Assembly (NCBI GenBank): GCA_020635235.1
Contig: JACKAF010000003.1
Coordinates: 124,001-188,000 of the forward strand
Direction of reading: 5' to 3'
Origin: Pseudobdellovibrionaceae bacterium
Lineage (GTDB): Bacteria; Bdellovibrionota; FAC87; UBA2466; JACKAF01
DNA length: 64,000 nucleotides
The position numbers and the translations under genes are program-made. Of the stretch, positions 16,546-24,092 are shown one piece after another. Under the pieces are notes generated by a model. It had not been told where the DNA came from. It saw nothing but the letters and a program-made list of their open reading frames with translations, and ran no database searches. Numbering within the stretch: the first letter of the stretch is position 1; each line of letters opens with the position of its first letter.

Positions 16546-17009
16546 GTGTGGCCGCCAAGTTCCAAATCCGAACGACAGAGGAAAATGGGACTGTAGTGTA
16601 CTACGTGAGCGGGCCGATCGACGAGGAGTCGCGCTTTTCGGAGATTGAGCAGGCTCATGAACGGCTCATCGTTGATTTTAGGGGCGTCTTGACGATCAAC
16701 TCATGCGGGGTGCGGAATTGGGTTAACTGCATGAAAAAGATTCGCGGGTTGGAGATAAGTTTTAGGCAGTGTCCACCGGCGATCGTCAAGCAGTTGAACT
16801 TGGTACCAAGTTTTCGCGCCAACGCCAAGGTTCTGTCGGTTTATGTACCGTACCTATGTTTCCAGTGTGATCATGAGTCCCGACTGCTTGTCGAGATGGA
16901 GGATTTGGCCAAAGGAAAAGAAATTCCTGCGGTACGCAAATGTGAACTTTGCGGACAGGACGAGATGGAAATTGATGGGGATGAATCTCAATTTAAGATG
17001 TATGGGTGA
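16542..17009 (+). CDS. STAS-domain protein with C-terminal zinc ribbon (second copy)
   Basis: A 155-residue paralogue of the protein at 15347: STAS domain with VLTINSCGVRNWVN, keeping the candidate phospho-serine in N-S-C-G, then VPYLCFQC ... CELC as the four-cysteine ribbon and a MEIDGDE ending. Translation starts at GTG 16542 inside the stop of the second ATPase. It pairs with that ATPase as the first STAS pairs with the first ATPase, giving two kinase/antagonist pairs in a row. Confidence 0.82.
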   Translation: MSVAAKFQIRTTEENGTVVYYVSGPIDEESRFSEIEQAHERLIVDFRGVLTINSCGVRNWVNCMKKIRGLEISFRQCPPAIVKQLNLVPSFRANAKVLSVYVPYLCFQCDHESRLLVEMEDLAKGKEIPAVRKCELCGQDEMEIDGDESQFKMYG

Positions 17010-17012
17010 CCT

Positions 17013-17486
17013 GTGACGCCAGAAATGCTTGTAGACAACAAATTTAACCTGAAGAAAAAATTCGAGGACGGTCGAGAGGTGATCTATATCTCCGGAAACC
17101 TCGATGAGGACGCTCGCTTCGATGAAGTGCGGAAAGATCAGCCGTTGATCTTCGATATGCGTGGTATCGTTGGCGTGAACTCTTGTGGCGTTCGAAACTG
17201 GGTCAACTTCATGCGTGACCATAAAAGCCAACCCGTTACGTTTCGGCACTGTTCCCCGGCCGTTGTTCACCAGATGAATATGGTCCCTAGCTTTAAAGGG
17301 CACGCGCAGGTTATTTCAATTTATGTCCCTTATGCGTGTGTGCATTGTGACTCAGAAGATCGGGTCTTTGTAGACTTAGCAAAAGGCACCCAAAAGGCGC
17401 CGGAGAAGATTCCGTGTAAGAATTGTAAGGTTGGCAAGATGGAGATTGACGGAGATGAGCAACAATACTTCGCCTTCGCAGCCTAA
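17013..17486 (+). CDS. STAS-domain protein with C-terminal zinc ribbon (third copy)
   Basis: A 157-residue third paralogue: STAS domain with GVNSCGVRNWVNF (serine kept in N-S-C-G), then VPYACVHC and PCKNC as the ribbon cysteines, then MEIDGDEQQYF. It starts at GTG 17013, three bases after the previous stop, and overlaps the diguanylate cyclase gene by 32 bases. It has no ATPase of its own next to it, so it may be served by either kinase or may link the switch to the cyclase that follows. Confidence 0.82.
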   Translation: MTPEMLVDNKFNLKKKFEDGREVIYISGNLDEDARFDEVRKDQPLIFDMRGIVGVNSCGVRNWVNFMRDHKSQPVTFRHCSPAVVHQMNMVPSFKGHAQVISIYVPYACVHCDSEDRVFVDLAKGTQKAPEKIPCKNCKVGKMEIDGDEQQYFAFAA

Positions 17487-18462
17487 GCCCCAGGCTCAGG
17501 CCGATGAAAAACCGTTTGCCCAGGAACTCAAGGACTGGATTGAAGAGAATCGCGGTCTGACGGAGATTTTTCTGGATGCCTACTGTATTGTCGACGTTCT
17601 TAGCAATGTCGTTGATTTTAACATCGCCTTCTCGGATCTCTGCGGCTACACGTACCGGAAAGTTTTCAAAATTGGAAGTTTTTGTGATTTGGTGAAATTG
17701 GAAATCTGTCCTCACCAATGCCCGGGCAAGCAAATTGTGACGTCTCAACGCCCTATCCGGCTGGATGAGTTGGAGGGTTCCTCGCGTGCTTTCCCCAATC
17801 TGCGCCTGATTTTGGCGGGAGTCCCGCTGTTCACCAAGAGCGGTGAAATCATGGGAGCGATGCTGACGCTTCGTAATGTCACTGCCGAAGATGAGCTGCA
17901 AAAGAAATATTTGGAGCGCAAGGCGGAATCCATCACTGACGGGCTAACCGGTCTCTACAACAAGTCCTTTACCGAGGATTCCTTGCTTCGTGTTGTGAAG
18001 ACGGCGTTGCGCAACAATAATACCTTTGCGCTCGTGATGATGGATATCGATCACTTCAAGAAGATCAACGATAACTACGGTCACCAAACGGGCGATTACA
18101 TCCTCGCGCGTGTTTCAGAGATGCTGAAGGCCGAGATTCGTGGCTCGGACTTGGTCGGACGGGTTGGCGGCGAAGAGTTTATGGCCGTTCTGAACAATAC
18201 CAACGTTGCCGGCGCGTGCATTTTCGCAGAGAGATTCCGAGAGCGCGTGGCGAAAACCGAATTCGTTTTTGAAGGAAAGACGATACCGGTAACGATGAGC
18301 TTTGGTACGGCCACGTTTAACGAAAAGTGGCGCAAAGGACTTGATCCCGAGTCTTCCATGAAATTCATGGTGACCAAGGCGGACAAGGCCCTGTACTACG
18401 CCAAAAACAGCGGCCGCAATCGTACATGCCAGTACGAGAGCCTTCCTAAAGAAGCGCAGTAA
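17455..18462 (+). CDS. PAS-GGDEF diguanylate cyclase
   Basis: A 335-residue cytosolic enzyme that makes cyclic di-GMP. A PAS-like sensor spans about residues 30-145 and contains a cysteine cluster (DLCGY, GSFCD, ICPHQCPGK) that could bind metal or sense redox. A helical linker leads to a GGDEF domain with TDGLTGLYNK, MMDIDHFKKIND and catalytic GGEEF at 238-242. The product-inhibition site RxxD (RGSD, 229-232) is intact five residues upstream, so it should be active and feedback-controlled. The ATG at 17455 is chosen over an in-frame TTG eight codons earlier. It is the last gene of the SpoIIE/STAS operon, so c-di-GMP is a probable output. Confidence 0.92.
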   Translation: MSNNTSPSQPKPQAQADEKPFAQELKDWIEENRGLTEIFLDAYCIVDVLSNVVDFNIAFSDLCGYTYRKVFKIGSFCDLVKLEICPHQCPGKQIVTSQRPIRLDELEGSSRAFPNLRLILAGVPLFTKSGEIMGAMLTLRNVTAEDELQKKYLERKAESITDGLTGLYNKSFTEDSLLRVVKTALRNNNTFALVMMDIDHFKKINDNYGHQTGDYILARVSEMLKAEIRGSDLVGRVGGEEFMAVLNNTNVAGACIFAERFRERVAKTEFVFEGKTIPVTMSFGTATFNEKWRKGLDPESSMKFMVTKADKALYYAKNSGRNRTCQYESLPKEAQ

Positions 18463-18463
18463 T

Positions 18464-18619
18464 TTACTTTTTGGTGGAAAGAATCTTGTAAACACCCGTG
18501 CCGCAGACGGAGCATGCGCCTTTAAGAGCGGGACGGCCATTCTTCATCTTCGTTTCTTGACCGTTCTTGATGGTCGTTTTCTGACGGCACTTTACACAGT
18601 AGGCGGTTTCTTCAGCCAT
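18464..18619 (-). CDS. DUF5679-like small zinc-ribbon protein
   Basis: A 51-residue protein with two CxxC pairs (YCVKC and CSVCG) around a lysine-rich middle (KNGQETKMKNGRPAL), the pattern of the DUF5679 family whose function is unknown. The ATG at 18619 is chosen because of a good AAGGAG ribosome site seven bases upstream; the longer open frame to 18709 lacks one. It is convergent with the diguanylate cyclase, one base apart. Confidence 0.8.
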   Translation of the reverse strand: MAEETAYCVKCRQKTTIKNGQETKMKNGRPALKGACSVCGTGVYKILSTKK

Positions 18620-18758
18620 ATTTCGCTCCTTCTTCGTTGACGGCGCAGGCGCCCAAGGTTGTCGGTCAACCCTCAAAAGATATGATAAAGGGTACCACAT
18701 TCCCCACAAGTTAGCGATAAATCTGCGTTTTCAGAAGTTCGCGGAACAACGCGAAGCG

Positions 18759-20675
18759 TTATTCCGCCCGCGCCGCCACGCTTGAGCGTTGGAGCAGGGT
18801 GGACCAGCTGCCGGCCAAGCTAATCGCTTCATCTAGCGCCTGTCTTTCACTCAGCTCCTTTTCGGTTCCTATCCGGGACCGGCTTTGGGCGCGGAGGGTC
18901 TCCAATAGAGGCTGACGCTCTTTTTCGGTGTTCTTTAGGCGCTCGACTTCGGGCTCGCTGAGGAAGGGATTTACGTCGAAATCTATGGCCGCCAGGCTTT
19001 TATGCTTGGGGTGTTCTCCGTCGAGGCTTTCCGGAAGAAGCGTTACGTGTGTCCGTACGCCACCGTTCGCGGGCGAGTGGCCAAGGGGGGAATAAAAGAC
19101 GCTTGTGGTCAGTTTGATCACTCCCGTCAGGAGCTGGCCGGAAAGATCCATCAGCGGGAGCTCGTTTTCCACGTGGTACAAACGTTGTACCGTCCCTTTT
19201 CCATAGGTCGTCGGGCTTCCGATGAGCACTGCGCGCTGGTGGTCTTTCATGGCACCCGCAAAAACCTCGGCGGCACTGGCGCTTCCGCTATCAAGCAGAA
19301 CCACCAAAGGCCCCTCGAACAACGGCGCTTGGTACTCGTTCTTAAAAACACGGCGGCTGTTGCGCTCCATTACGCCGGCGACCGTTTTGTTTCCGATGAA
19401 TAGACCTGCCATGTCGACGGCTTCTTCAAGGTAACCGCCTGGGTTGTCACGCAAATCCATTACGATGGCTTTGGGCGTTTTTTTCTTGAGCCGCTTTTTT
19501 AGCTCTCTTTCCAAGTCTTCGGAGACGCTGTGATCGTCTTCTGCGCCCGGATCGGAACCGCGTCCGTAGAAGCTGGGCACCGTCGCTACGAGAATAGTAC
19601 CCTCCGGCGTGGTACGTTCGGATACCTCGACCTTGCCTTCGTCAAAGTTGAAGCGTTGGCGCTTCAATCTGATCGTGAACTGCAGGTTGTGAGTCTTTTC
19701 TGTTCGCTCCAAAAGAAGGCTCACGCCTGCCCCTGGTTTGCCTTTCAGTAGATCCTTGGTTTCATTGAGTGGCAATTTTGCGACTCGCTTTCCGTCCACC
19801 GCCAAAACCTGGTCGCCCGGGATGATCTTCTTGGATTTTTGCGCCGGGGAGTCGTCCAGTACTTTCTCAATGAGCAAGCCCTTGGGGGTTTTTCTGATCT
19901 TGATTCCGATGCCTGAGGTGCCTCCGGCAAGATCGTCATAAAAGTCTGCGTACTCTTCCGACGAAAGGAAGTTAGAGTACTCATCCACGGACCGAAGCAT
20001 TGCTTTGGCCAGCATGTCTCCCGATGGCATTTTGTGTTCGAGAATCTGCTGGATCGAGTCCGTAACGTAGGCCTCTAGGTTGTGAGAGTAGCTCTCCAGA
20101 AGTTTCGGGTAAGCGGATTTCAAGATTTCGTCGTATAAGCGAGCCCACCGTTCCTTGAGTTCGGTGAGCGAAGCCGCCGTGGTTTTGTAGTTTTTGAATT
20201 TGGTTTCTGAACTGTCTACGATCGTCCGGGAAATTTTCTTCGCGTCGAACTCCTGTTTCCCGAGGTGGTCGTATAGTCGCTCTTTGGCCGAGGCAAGCCG
20301 AGCGTCCACCCATGCTGCAAACTGTTTGCAGGACTTTTGCTTCAGAACTTCTTCCCATGCCGCCGGGGCAAGTTTTGAAAGGGAACTCAAATCGTCTTGC
20401 GTGAAAAGCACGCGGTGAGGATCCAGAGTTTCTAGAACGCGTCGGGAGAGCTCATCGGTGAAGGACCTGGAGAGTGTGCTGTCCATGCCCACCACGTGGT
20501 GCTCCAGGCTCCATTTCTCAAGCATCGGGAGCTGCGCACAAGATAACGAGGGCATCTTCACGGAAGCGGGGGGCGTACGCGAGGCCAATAGAACAGGGTA
20601 TTGGGGCGCTTGCCCCGGGTTAGAGGTGACACAAATGGGCACCGCCAGCAGAAAGAGAGCGAAACCGCCCCTCAT
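18759..20675 (-). CDS. prc: C-terminal processing periplasmic protease, Prc/Tsp family (S41)
   Basis: Periplasmic serine protease that cuts proteins from their C-termini and helps remodel cell-wall enzymes and lipoproteins. At about 638 residues it is close to E. coli Prc (682). It has a signal peptide, a helical N-terminal region, and a PDZ domain (GTSGIGIKIRK ... IIPGDQVLAVDG). The S41 core has DLRDNPGGYLEEAVDMA, the nucleophile in GSASAAEVFAGAM and the lysine in TTYGKGTVQ. The ATG at 20675 gives a clean signal sequence; the open frame extends to 20798 but would add 41 residues before it. The flanking region holds a 26-base inverted repeat at 20779-20804. Confidence 0.92.
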   Translation of the reverse strand: MRGGFALFLLAVPICVTSNPGQAPQYPVLLASRTPPASVKMPSLSCAQLPMLEKWSLEHHVVGMDSTLSRSFTDELSRRVLETLDPHRVLFTQDDLSSLSKLAPAAWEEVLKQKSCKQFAAWVDARLASAKERLYDHLGKQEFDAKKISRTIVDSSETKFKNYKTTAASLTELKERWARLYDEILKSAYPKLLESYSHNLEAYVTDSIQQILEHKMPSGDMLAKAMLRSVDEYSNFLSSEEYADFYDDLAGGTSGIGIKIRKTPKGLLIEKVLDDSPAQKSKKIIPGDQVLAVDGKRVAKLPLNETKDLLKGKPGAGVSLLLERTEKTHNLQFTIRLKRQRFNFDEGKVEVSERTTPEGTILVATVPSFYGRGSDPGAEDDHSVSEDLERELKKRLKKKTPKAIVMDLRDNPGGYLEEAVDMAGLFIGNKTVAGVMERNSRRVFKNEYQAPLFEGPLVVLLDSGSASAAEVFAGAMKDHQRAVLIGSPTTYGKGTVQRLYHVENELPLMDLSGQLLTGVIKLTTSVFYSPLGHSPANGGVRTHVTLLPESLDGEHPKHKSLAAIDFDVNPFLSEPEVERLKNTEKERQPLLETLRAQSRSRIGTEKELSERQALDEAISLAGSWSTLLQRSSVAARAE

Positions 20676-20778
20676 AGCCTTGAGTACTCCCCCAACGCGC
20701 GCAGACTTCCAGCCCCTGATCTTCCGCTCAGTACAACCCAAAAAGCACCTCAATTTTCCGACTTGGTTACCCTTAGAA

Positions 20779-20804
20779 AAGTGTGTGCAATGTAACACAC
20801 TTTA
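20779..20804. promoter_or_regulatory. Perfect inverted repeat, possible operator
   Basis: Nine-base arms AAAGTGTGT and ACACACTTT are separated by eight bases. It lies about 105 bases upstream of the prc start and about 185 bases upstream of the Tad promoter. No T-run follows, so it is more like an operator for a dimeric regulator than a terminator. Confidence 0.5.
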
Positions 20805-20989
20805 CAACGCTTTGCATCATATTTCTGGGGCCTTAGGGCTAGGTGTAGACAAGGTGTATTCAACTTAGGCGCTCTGCAGCGTTTTTTATTCAGCTAAATC
20901 ATTGATATTTCCGAAGAGTATGACAAGGAGCGTATATTGAGTAGACAAGGAATCTGTAATAAATTCAATGTCTTATTAGATGACGCGCT

Positions 20990-21018
20990 TTGACTTAAAT
21001 TTCAGGAATTGCTAGAAT
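20990..21018 (+). promoter_or_regulatory. Sigma-70 promoter of the Tad/Flp pilus operon
   Basis: -35 box TTGACT (20990-20995) and -10 box TAGAAT (21013-21018) with 17-base spacing, one mismatch each from consensus. It lies 52 bases before the major pilin start codon. Confidence 0.75.
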
Positions 21019-21070
21019 TTATCATGTAGCTCGTTGTGTCAGGATTAATTCACCCAAAGGAGAAACAACA

Positions 21071-21262
21071 ATGTTGACGCAATTCCTGAGAGAAGAAGAC
21101 GGACAAACGACAGTCGAGTACCTGCTTATTATCGCGGTAATCGTGGTGGTAATCAGCGTACTTGGTAAAGGACTGCAGACCCGCTTGGAACAGCTCATTG
21201 GTAAGGTGTTCGATAACATCGACTCCAAAGTTGATGAGTTGATGACTGGTGGAACGCAGTAA
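21071..21262 (+). CDS. flp: Flp major pilin (type IVb prepilin)
   Basis: A 63-residue prepilin that forms the Tad/Flp pilus fibre. A short charged leader ends at Gly, and the cleavage site GQTTVEYLLI carries Glu at +5 and Tyr at +6, the Flp signature, followed by a single hydrophobic helix and a short polar tail. A strong AAAGGAG ribosome site precedes the ATG. As the first gene after the promoter and the smallest full pilin it is the best candidate for the major subunit. Confidence 0.93.
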   Translation: MLTQFLREEDGQTTVEYLLIIAVIVVVISVLGKGLQTRLEQLIGKVFDNIDSKVDELMTGGTQ

Positions 21263-21271
21263 AAGGTCGAA

Positions 21272-21454
21272 TTGAAAAACAGGCGAAAAAATCGCGGGCA
21301 AAGCACCATCGAATACGTTCTGATGGTGGCCTTCGGAGGCATATTCGCGATTCAAGTAGCCCGATTTTTCAATGACGTCTTTTTTGATGGTTTTGTCGGA
21401 CTGGAACGCAACGTAGAACGTGAGATGTCCACCGGCGAAGGTTTCAGCCGCTAA
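21272..21454 (+). CDS. Flp-like minor pilin
   Basis: A 60-residue second pilin: leader MKNRRKNRG, processing site GQSTIEYVLM with Glu+5/Tyr+6, then a hydrophobic helix with unusual aromatic content (FGGIFAIQVARFFNDVFF) and an acidic tail. The start is TTG at 21272, nine bases after the major pilin stop. It is probably a minor or adaptor subunit of the fibre. Confidence 0.8.
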   Translation: MKNRRKNRGQSTIEYVLMVAFGGIFAIQVARFFNDVFFDGFVGLERNVEREMSTGEGFSR

Positions 21455-21489
21455 AAGAAAACATGGGCCCTTCCCATTAGGGGGTACGT

Positions 21490-21987
21490 ATGTCGTGGGG
21501 GGACGAAATAGTTCTTTGGCTGGTGCTAGCAGTAGCAGCCGTTACCGATCTGAAGACGGGGAAGATCTATAATTTGATTACTCTTCCGGTCATGGGACTG
21601 GGTGTACTGGTGCGCCTTTTTGCGGGCGGGCCTGAATCTGCACTCATCTCGGTGGCAGCGGTGGGGACCGCCTTCCTGATTTTCTTTCCGCTATACATTT
21701 TTAAGATTTTTGGAGCAGGCGACGTGAAGCTCCTAATGGCAGTAGCCGCGTGGACGAATTCCGCCTTCGTATTGAAGTTGGGAGCCGTTTCGGTGGTGAT
21801 TGGTGCTGTGGTGGGGATTCCACTACTCATCAAGCGCTACGGCGTGAAAGGGACTATGCAGAGTCTCAGCAAGCATTTGCGGCTCAAAGAAACGACCCAG
21901 TCGTTCCGGATGCCTTTCGCCCCGGCTTTTTTGTGCGCTTTTATATTTTTGGAATTGGCAAAGGAGTTCCATTGGTCCGTGCTTTAA
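21490..21987 (+). CDS. tadV: Prepilin peptidase, TadV/CpaA type
   Basis: Inner-membrane aspartyl protease that cleaves the Flp and pseudopilin leaders. At 165 residues it is the short CpaA form without the N-methylase domain. Both catalytic aspartates are visible, in AAVTDLKTGKIYN and FGAGDVKLLMA. Several transmembrane helices are present. Its last codons overlap the start of the next pilin-like gene. Confidence 0.92.
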   Translation: MSWGDEIVLWLVLAVAAVTDLKTGKIYNLITLPVMGLGVLVRLFAGGPESALISVAAVGTAFLIFFPLYIFKIFGAGDVKLLMAVAAWTNSAFVLKLGAVSVVIGAVVGIPLLIKRYGVKGTMQSLSKHLRLKETTQSFRMPFAPAFLCAFIFLELAKEFHWSVL

Positions 21988-22271
21988 GAAATAACCGCGG
22001 CCAGACGGCCGTCGAATATCTCTTACTGCTTGCGGTAGCGTTCATCACGACTTTTATCATGATGAGCGGGCCTATAGGAAACTATGTAAACAATTTCATC
22101 ACGGCGATGCAGACGAACATGCAGAACTTTATCAAGAACTCGGAGTGGGGACCTGATGAAGTGGATTTGAACGACTCGGAGCACCCGTCATCGCCTCAAC
22201 GGATGAAGCCGTTGCATTTTAATAGTGGATTTATTTTTTATGAAGAACGCGACAGTCAAAAAGTTGCTTAA
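21972..22271 (+). CDS. Third Flp-type pilin-like protein, extended C-terminus
   Basis: A 99-residue protein starting at TTG 21972, placed by AAGGAG at 21961-21966. It has processing site GQTAVEYLLLL (Glu+5/Tyr+6) and one hydrophobic helix. The soluble tail is longer than in Flp, rich in Asn, Asp and Pro, and has no recognised domain. It overlaps tadV by 16 bases and the next gene by 32. It is probably a minor subunit at the pilus tip or base. Confidence 0.75.
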   Translation: MVRALRNNRGQTAVEYLLLLAVAFITTFIMMSGPIGNYVNNFITAMQTNMQNFIKNSEWGPDEVDLNDSEHPSSPQRMKPLHFNSGFIFYEERDSQKVA

Positions 22272-22776
22272 GAAGCAGGACGGTCAAGCCGCCATCGAGT
22301 TCATTACGGTGGTGGTGGTGATCTTCTTCTTCCTGTTCTTCATGCTCAGTTTGTCTATCACACTTGTGGTGAGCGACTACATTGAGTACGCGACTTTTAT
22401 GTCCGCGCGCACATTAAAGTCAATGTATAGCACCGACGCGGTCCAGGATCGTTTAGCAAGGCAGGAGTTTTTCAAGTACGCGGAGCGAGTTCAAGGTATT
22501 GCACGTAATTTCTCTTTTGAAATTAAGCAAAAGGAAATCAACGACGAGCAAACCTGGGGCGTCGAGGCTTCATATGACATCGATCTTTTTTATCTTCCGC
22601 CCTTGTTCACCAAAGGCGGGCAGCCACCTAGCGTGATTAGGTTGACCGCCCAGGCGTACTTGGGACGGGACCCCTCGTTCGAGAGGTGCATTCAGTTTTT
22701 TCGAGGAATCGCACCCGGTTTCGGAATTGATCCGAACTCCGGTTTGGTGCAGCAGATGGCGGATAACGCTTGTTAG
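22240..22776 (+). CDS. TadE-like pseudopilin
   Basis: A 178-residue TadE/TadF-type pseudopilin. The processing site is GQAAIEFITVV (Glu+5, Phe+6), followed by a long hydrophobic helix and a soluble periplasmic domain ending in two cysteines (RCIQFF, DNAC). The start is taken as the ATG at 22240, overlapping the previous gene; a GTG five codons earlier is possible. Pseudopilins of this kind are needed for fibre assembly. Confidence 0.78.
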   Translation: MKNATVKKLLKKQDGQAAIEFITVVVVIFFFLFFMLSLSITLVVSDYIEYATFMSARTLKSMYSTDAVQDRLARQEFFKYAERVQGIARNFSFEIKQKEINDEQTWGVEASYDIDLFYLPPLFTKGGQPPSVIRLTAQAYLGRDPSFERCIQFFRGIAPGFGIDPNSGLVQQMADNAC

Positions 22777-22781
22777 ATTTT

Positions 22782-23150
22782 ATGATGAGAATGAGAGCAA
22801 AACTTAGAGGCAAGAAGGGCCAAGCGGCGATTGAAACCGCGCTTGCGCTCCCGTTTGTCATCTCGCTCATTTACTACACGCTCAACGCGTACCATTCGAT
22901 TTCGACCGCCCAAACAGGGCAGAAGTTTTCAGCAATGAATCTCTACCAGCGTCTTCAAAACCGCGCCAAGTTTGCGGTCGATGCGGTGGAGAATGATCTT
23001 CATGGTCGGGAGTTTATGGCGGTGCAGTACACCGAAACTTCGGGAGCCCTTCCAAAACGAAGGATATTGCTCGAAGGATCTTCGGGTAGCGAGATCAATG
23101 TTTCTATCGGGGTTTGTAAAGAGGCTGCAGGTAAGTGCACGCCTGAATAA
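22782..23150 (+). CDS. TadE/TadF-like pseudopilin, short
   Basis: A 122-residue protein. A basic leader (MMRMRAKLRGKK) precedes the processing site GQAAIETALAL (Glu+5 but Thr+6), then a hydrophobic helix and a small soluble domain with two cysteines near the end (GVCKEAAGKC). The start could also be the TTG at 22770, overlapping the preceding gene. It is the fifth protein in the operon with the G-Q-x-x-x-E processing site. Confidence 0.72.
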   Translation: MMRMRAKLRGKKGQAAIETALALPFVISLIYYTLNAYHSISTAQTGQKFSAMNLYQRLQNRAKFAVDAVENDLHGREFMAVQYTETSGALPKRRILLEGSSGSEINVSIGVCKEAAGKCTPE

Positions 23151-23174
23151 TGGGGGCCCTTTTTAGGGGAAGGC

Positions 23175-24092
23175 ATGGAAAATAGAAGACCATTCATAAT
23201 ATCTTCTATCTGCTTTTTGATATCCATCATGCTCATCTCCGCTTACGTGAGCGTAAAGCGAGCGGAGTTAACAGCAGATTTCGGAGAAGAAGTCAGTGTG
23301 GTCGTGGCCACCGCCAATATTGGCGAGTACGCCACTATCACGCCTGATATGGTGCGGACGACTACTGTCTTCAAGAAGTATCGGCAACCCTCTACCGTAA
23401 CGTCTGTTTTGGATGTCGTTGGAAAGTCTACCTACGTCCCTATCTACGCAGACGAGCAGATTACACTTACGAAGCTCATCCAGCAGGACGGGCAACCGGT
23501 TCTTGATCGCTTGGTGGAACAGAAAAACCGCGCGGTCACGCTACTCGTAGCTCCTCATACTGGCGTCGGACGCCTCATTCGACCCGGAAATCGTGTCGAT
23601 GTGATGGTGGTCCCGTCTTACGAGGTGAAAAGCGAGACGATTTACGAAGTCAAAACGGTCGTTCAGAACGCTCTCGTGCTTGCGACGGGACGGAATATCT
23701 ACAACCAGGTTCCCTCACGGATCGATCGGGAAGTTTTGGGGTACATCAAGTCTGAGTTCGATGCTCGGCGCCGTAAAGATTACTACGGGAGATCCGAGAA
23801 TCTATCGACTACAAGACCGACGGACGCTTACTCTCACATCACCTTGCAGTTGAATCCGGATGATACGGAAAAAATTCTTTACCTTGTAAACAACTACGGC
23901 GATCGAGCCCTTTATTTTACCTTGAGAAATTCGGCGGACAGCGCGCCTGTCAACGTCAAGACCACTTTATTAGACGATGTGCTTGGGCCGGACAGCGATT
24001 ACGCAAAGTCCAAACGAAAGTCCCCGCCCATCGTACGCCCACCTCCGCGTTTTTATGACGCCATTGGTGGGGACCTGAAAGGAATTCGCTAA
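23175..24092 (+). CDS. cpaB: Pilus assembly protein CpaB/RcpC (first copy)
   Basis: A 305-residue periplasmic, membrane-anchored assembly protein of the Tad system. One N-terminal transmembrane helix (about 7-25) precedes a SAF-like domain (VVVATANIGEYATITPDMV, and the RAVTLLVAP ... LIRPGNRVDVMVV region), the family signature. It has a good ribosome site (GGGGAAGGC) and its stop overlaps the ATG of a second CpaB (TAATG). Confidence 0.88.
   Translation: MENRRPFIISSICFLISIMLISAYVSVKRAELTADFGEEVSVVVATANIGEYATITPDMVRTTTVFKKYRQPSTVTSVLDVVGKSTYVPIYADEQITLTKLIQQDGQPVLDRLVEQKNRAVTLLVAPHTGVGRLIRPGNRVDVMVVPSYEVKSETIYEVKTVVQNALVLATGRNIYNQVPSRIDREVLGYIKSEFDARRRKDYYGRSENLSTTRPTDAYSHITLQLNPDDTEKILYLVNNYGDRALYFTLRNSADSAPVNVKTTLLDDVLGPDSDYAKSKRKSPPIVRPPPRFYDAIGGDLKGIR

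Larger units (their letters stand above)
20676..21070. other. 395-base intergenic region between prc and the pilus operon
   Basis: A divergent control region without a convincing gene. It holds the inverted repeat at 20779-20804, an AT-rich stretch from about 20880, the Tad promoter at 20990-21018 and a leader of about 45 bases with the ribosome site AAAGGAG before the first pilin gene. Confidence 0.7.
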
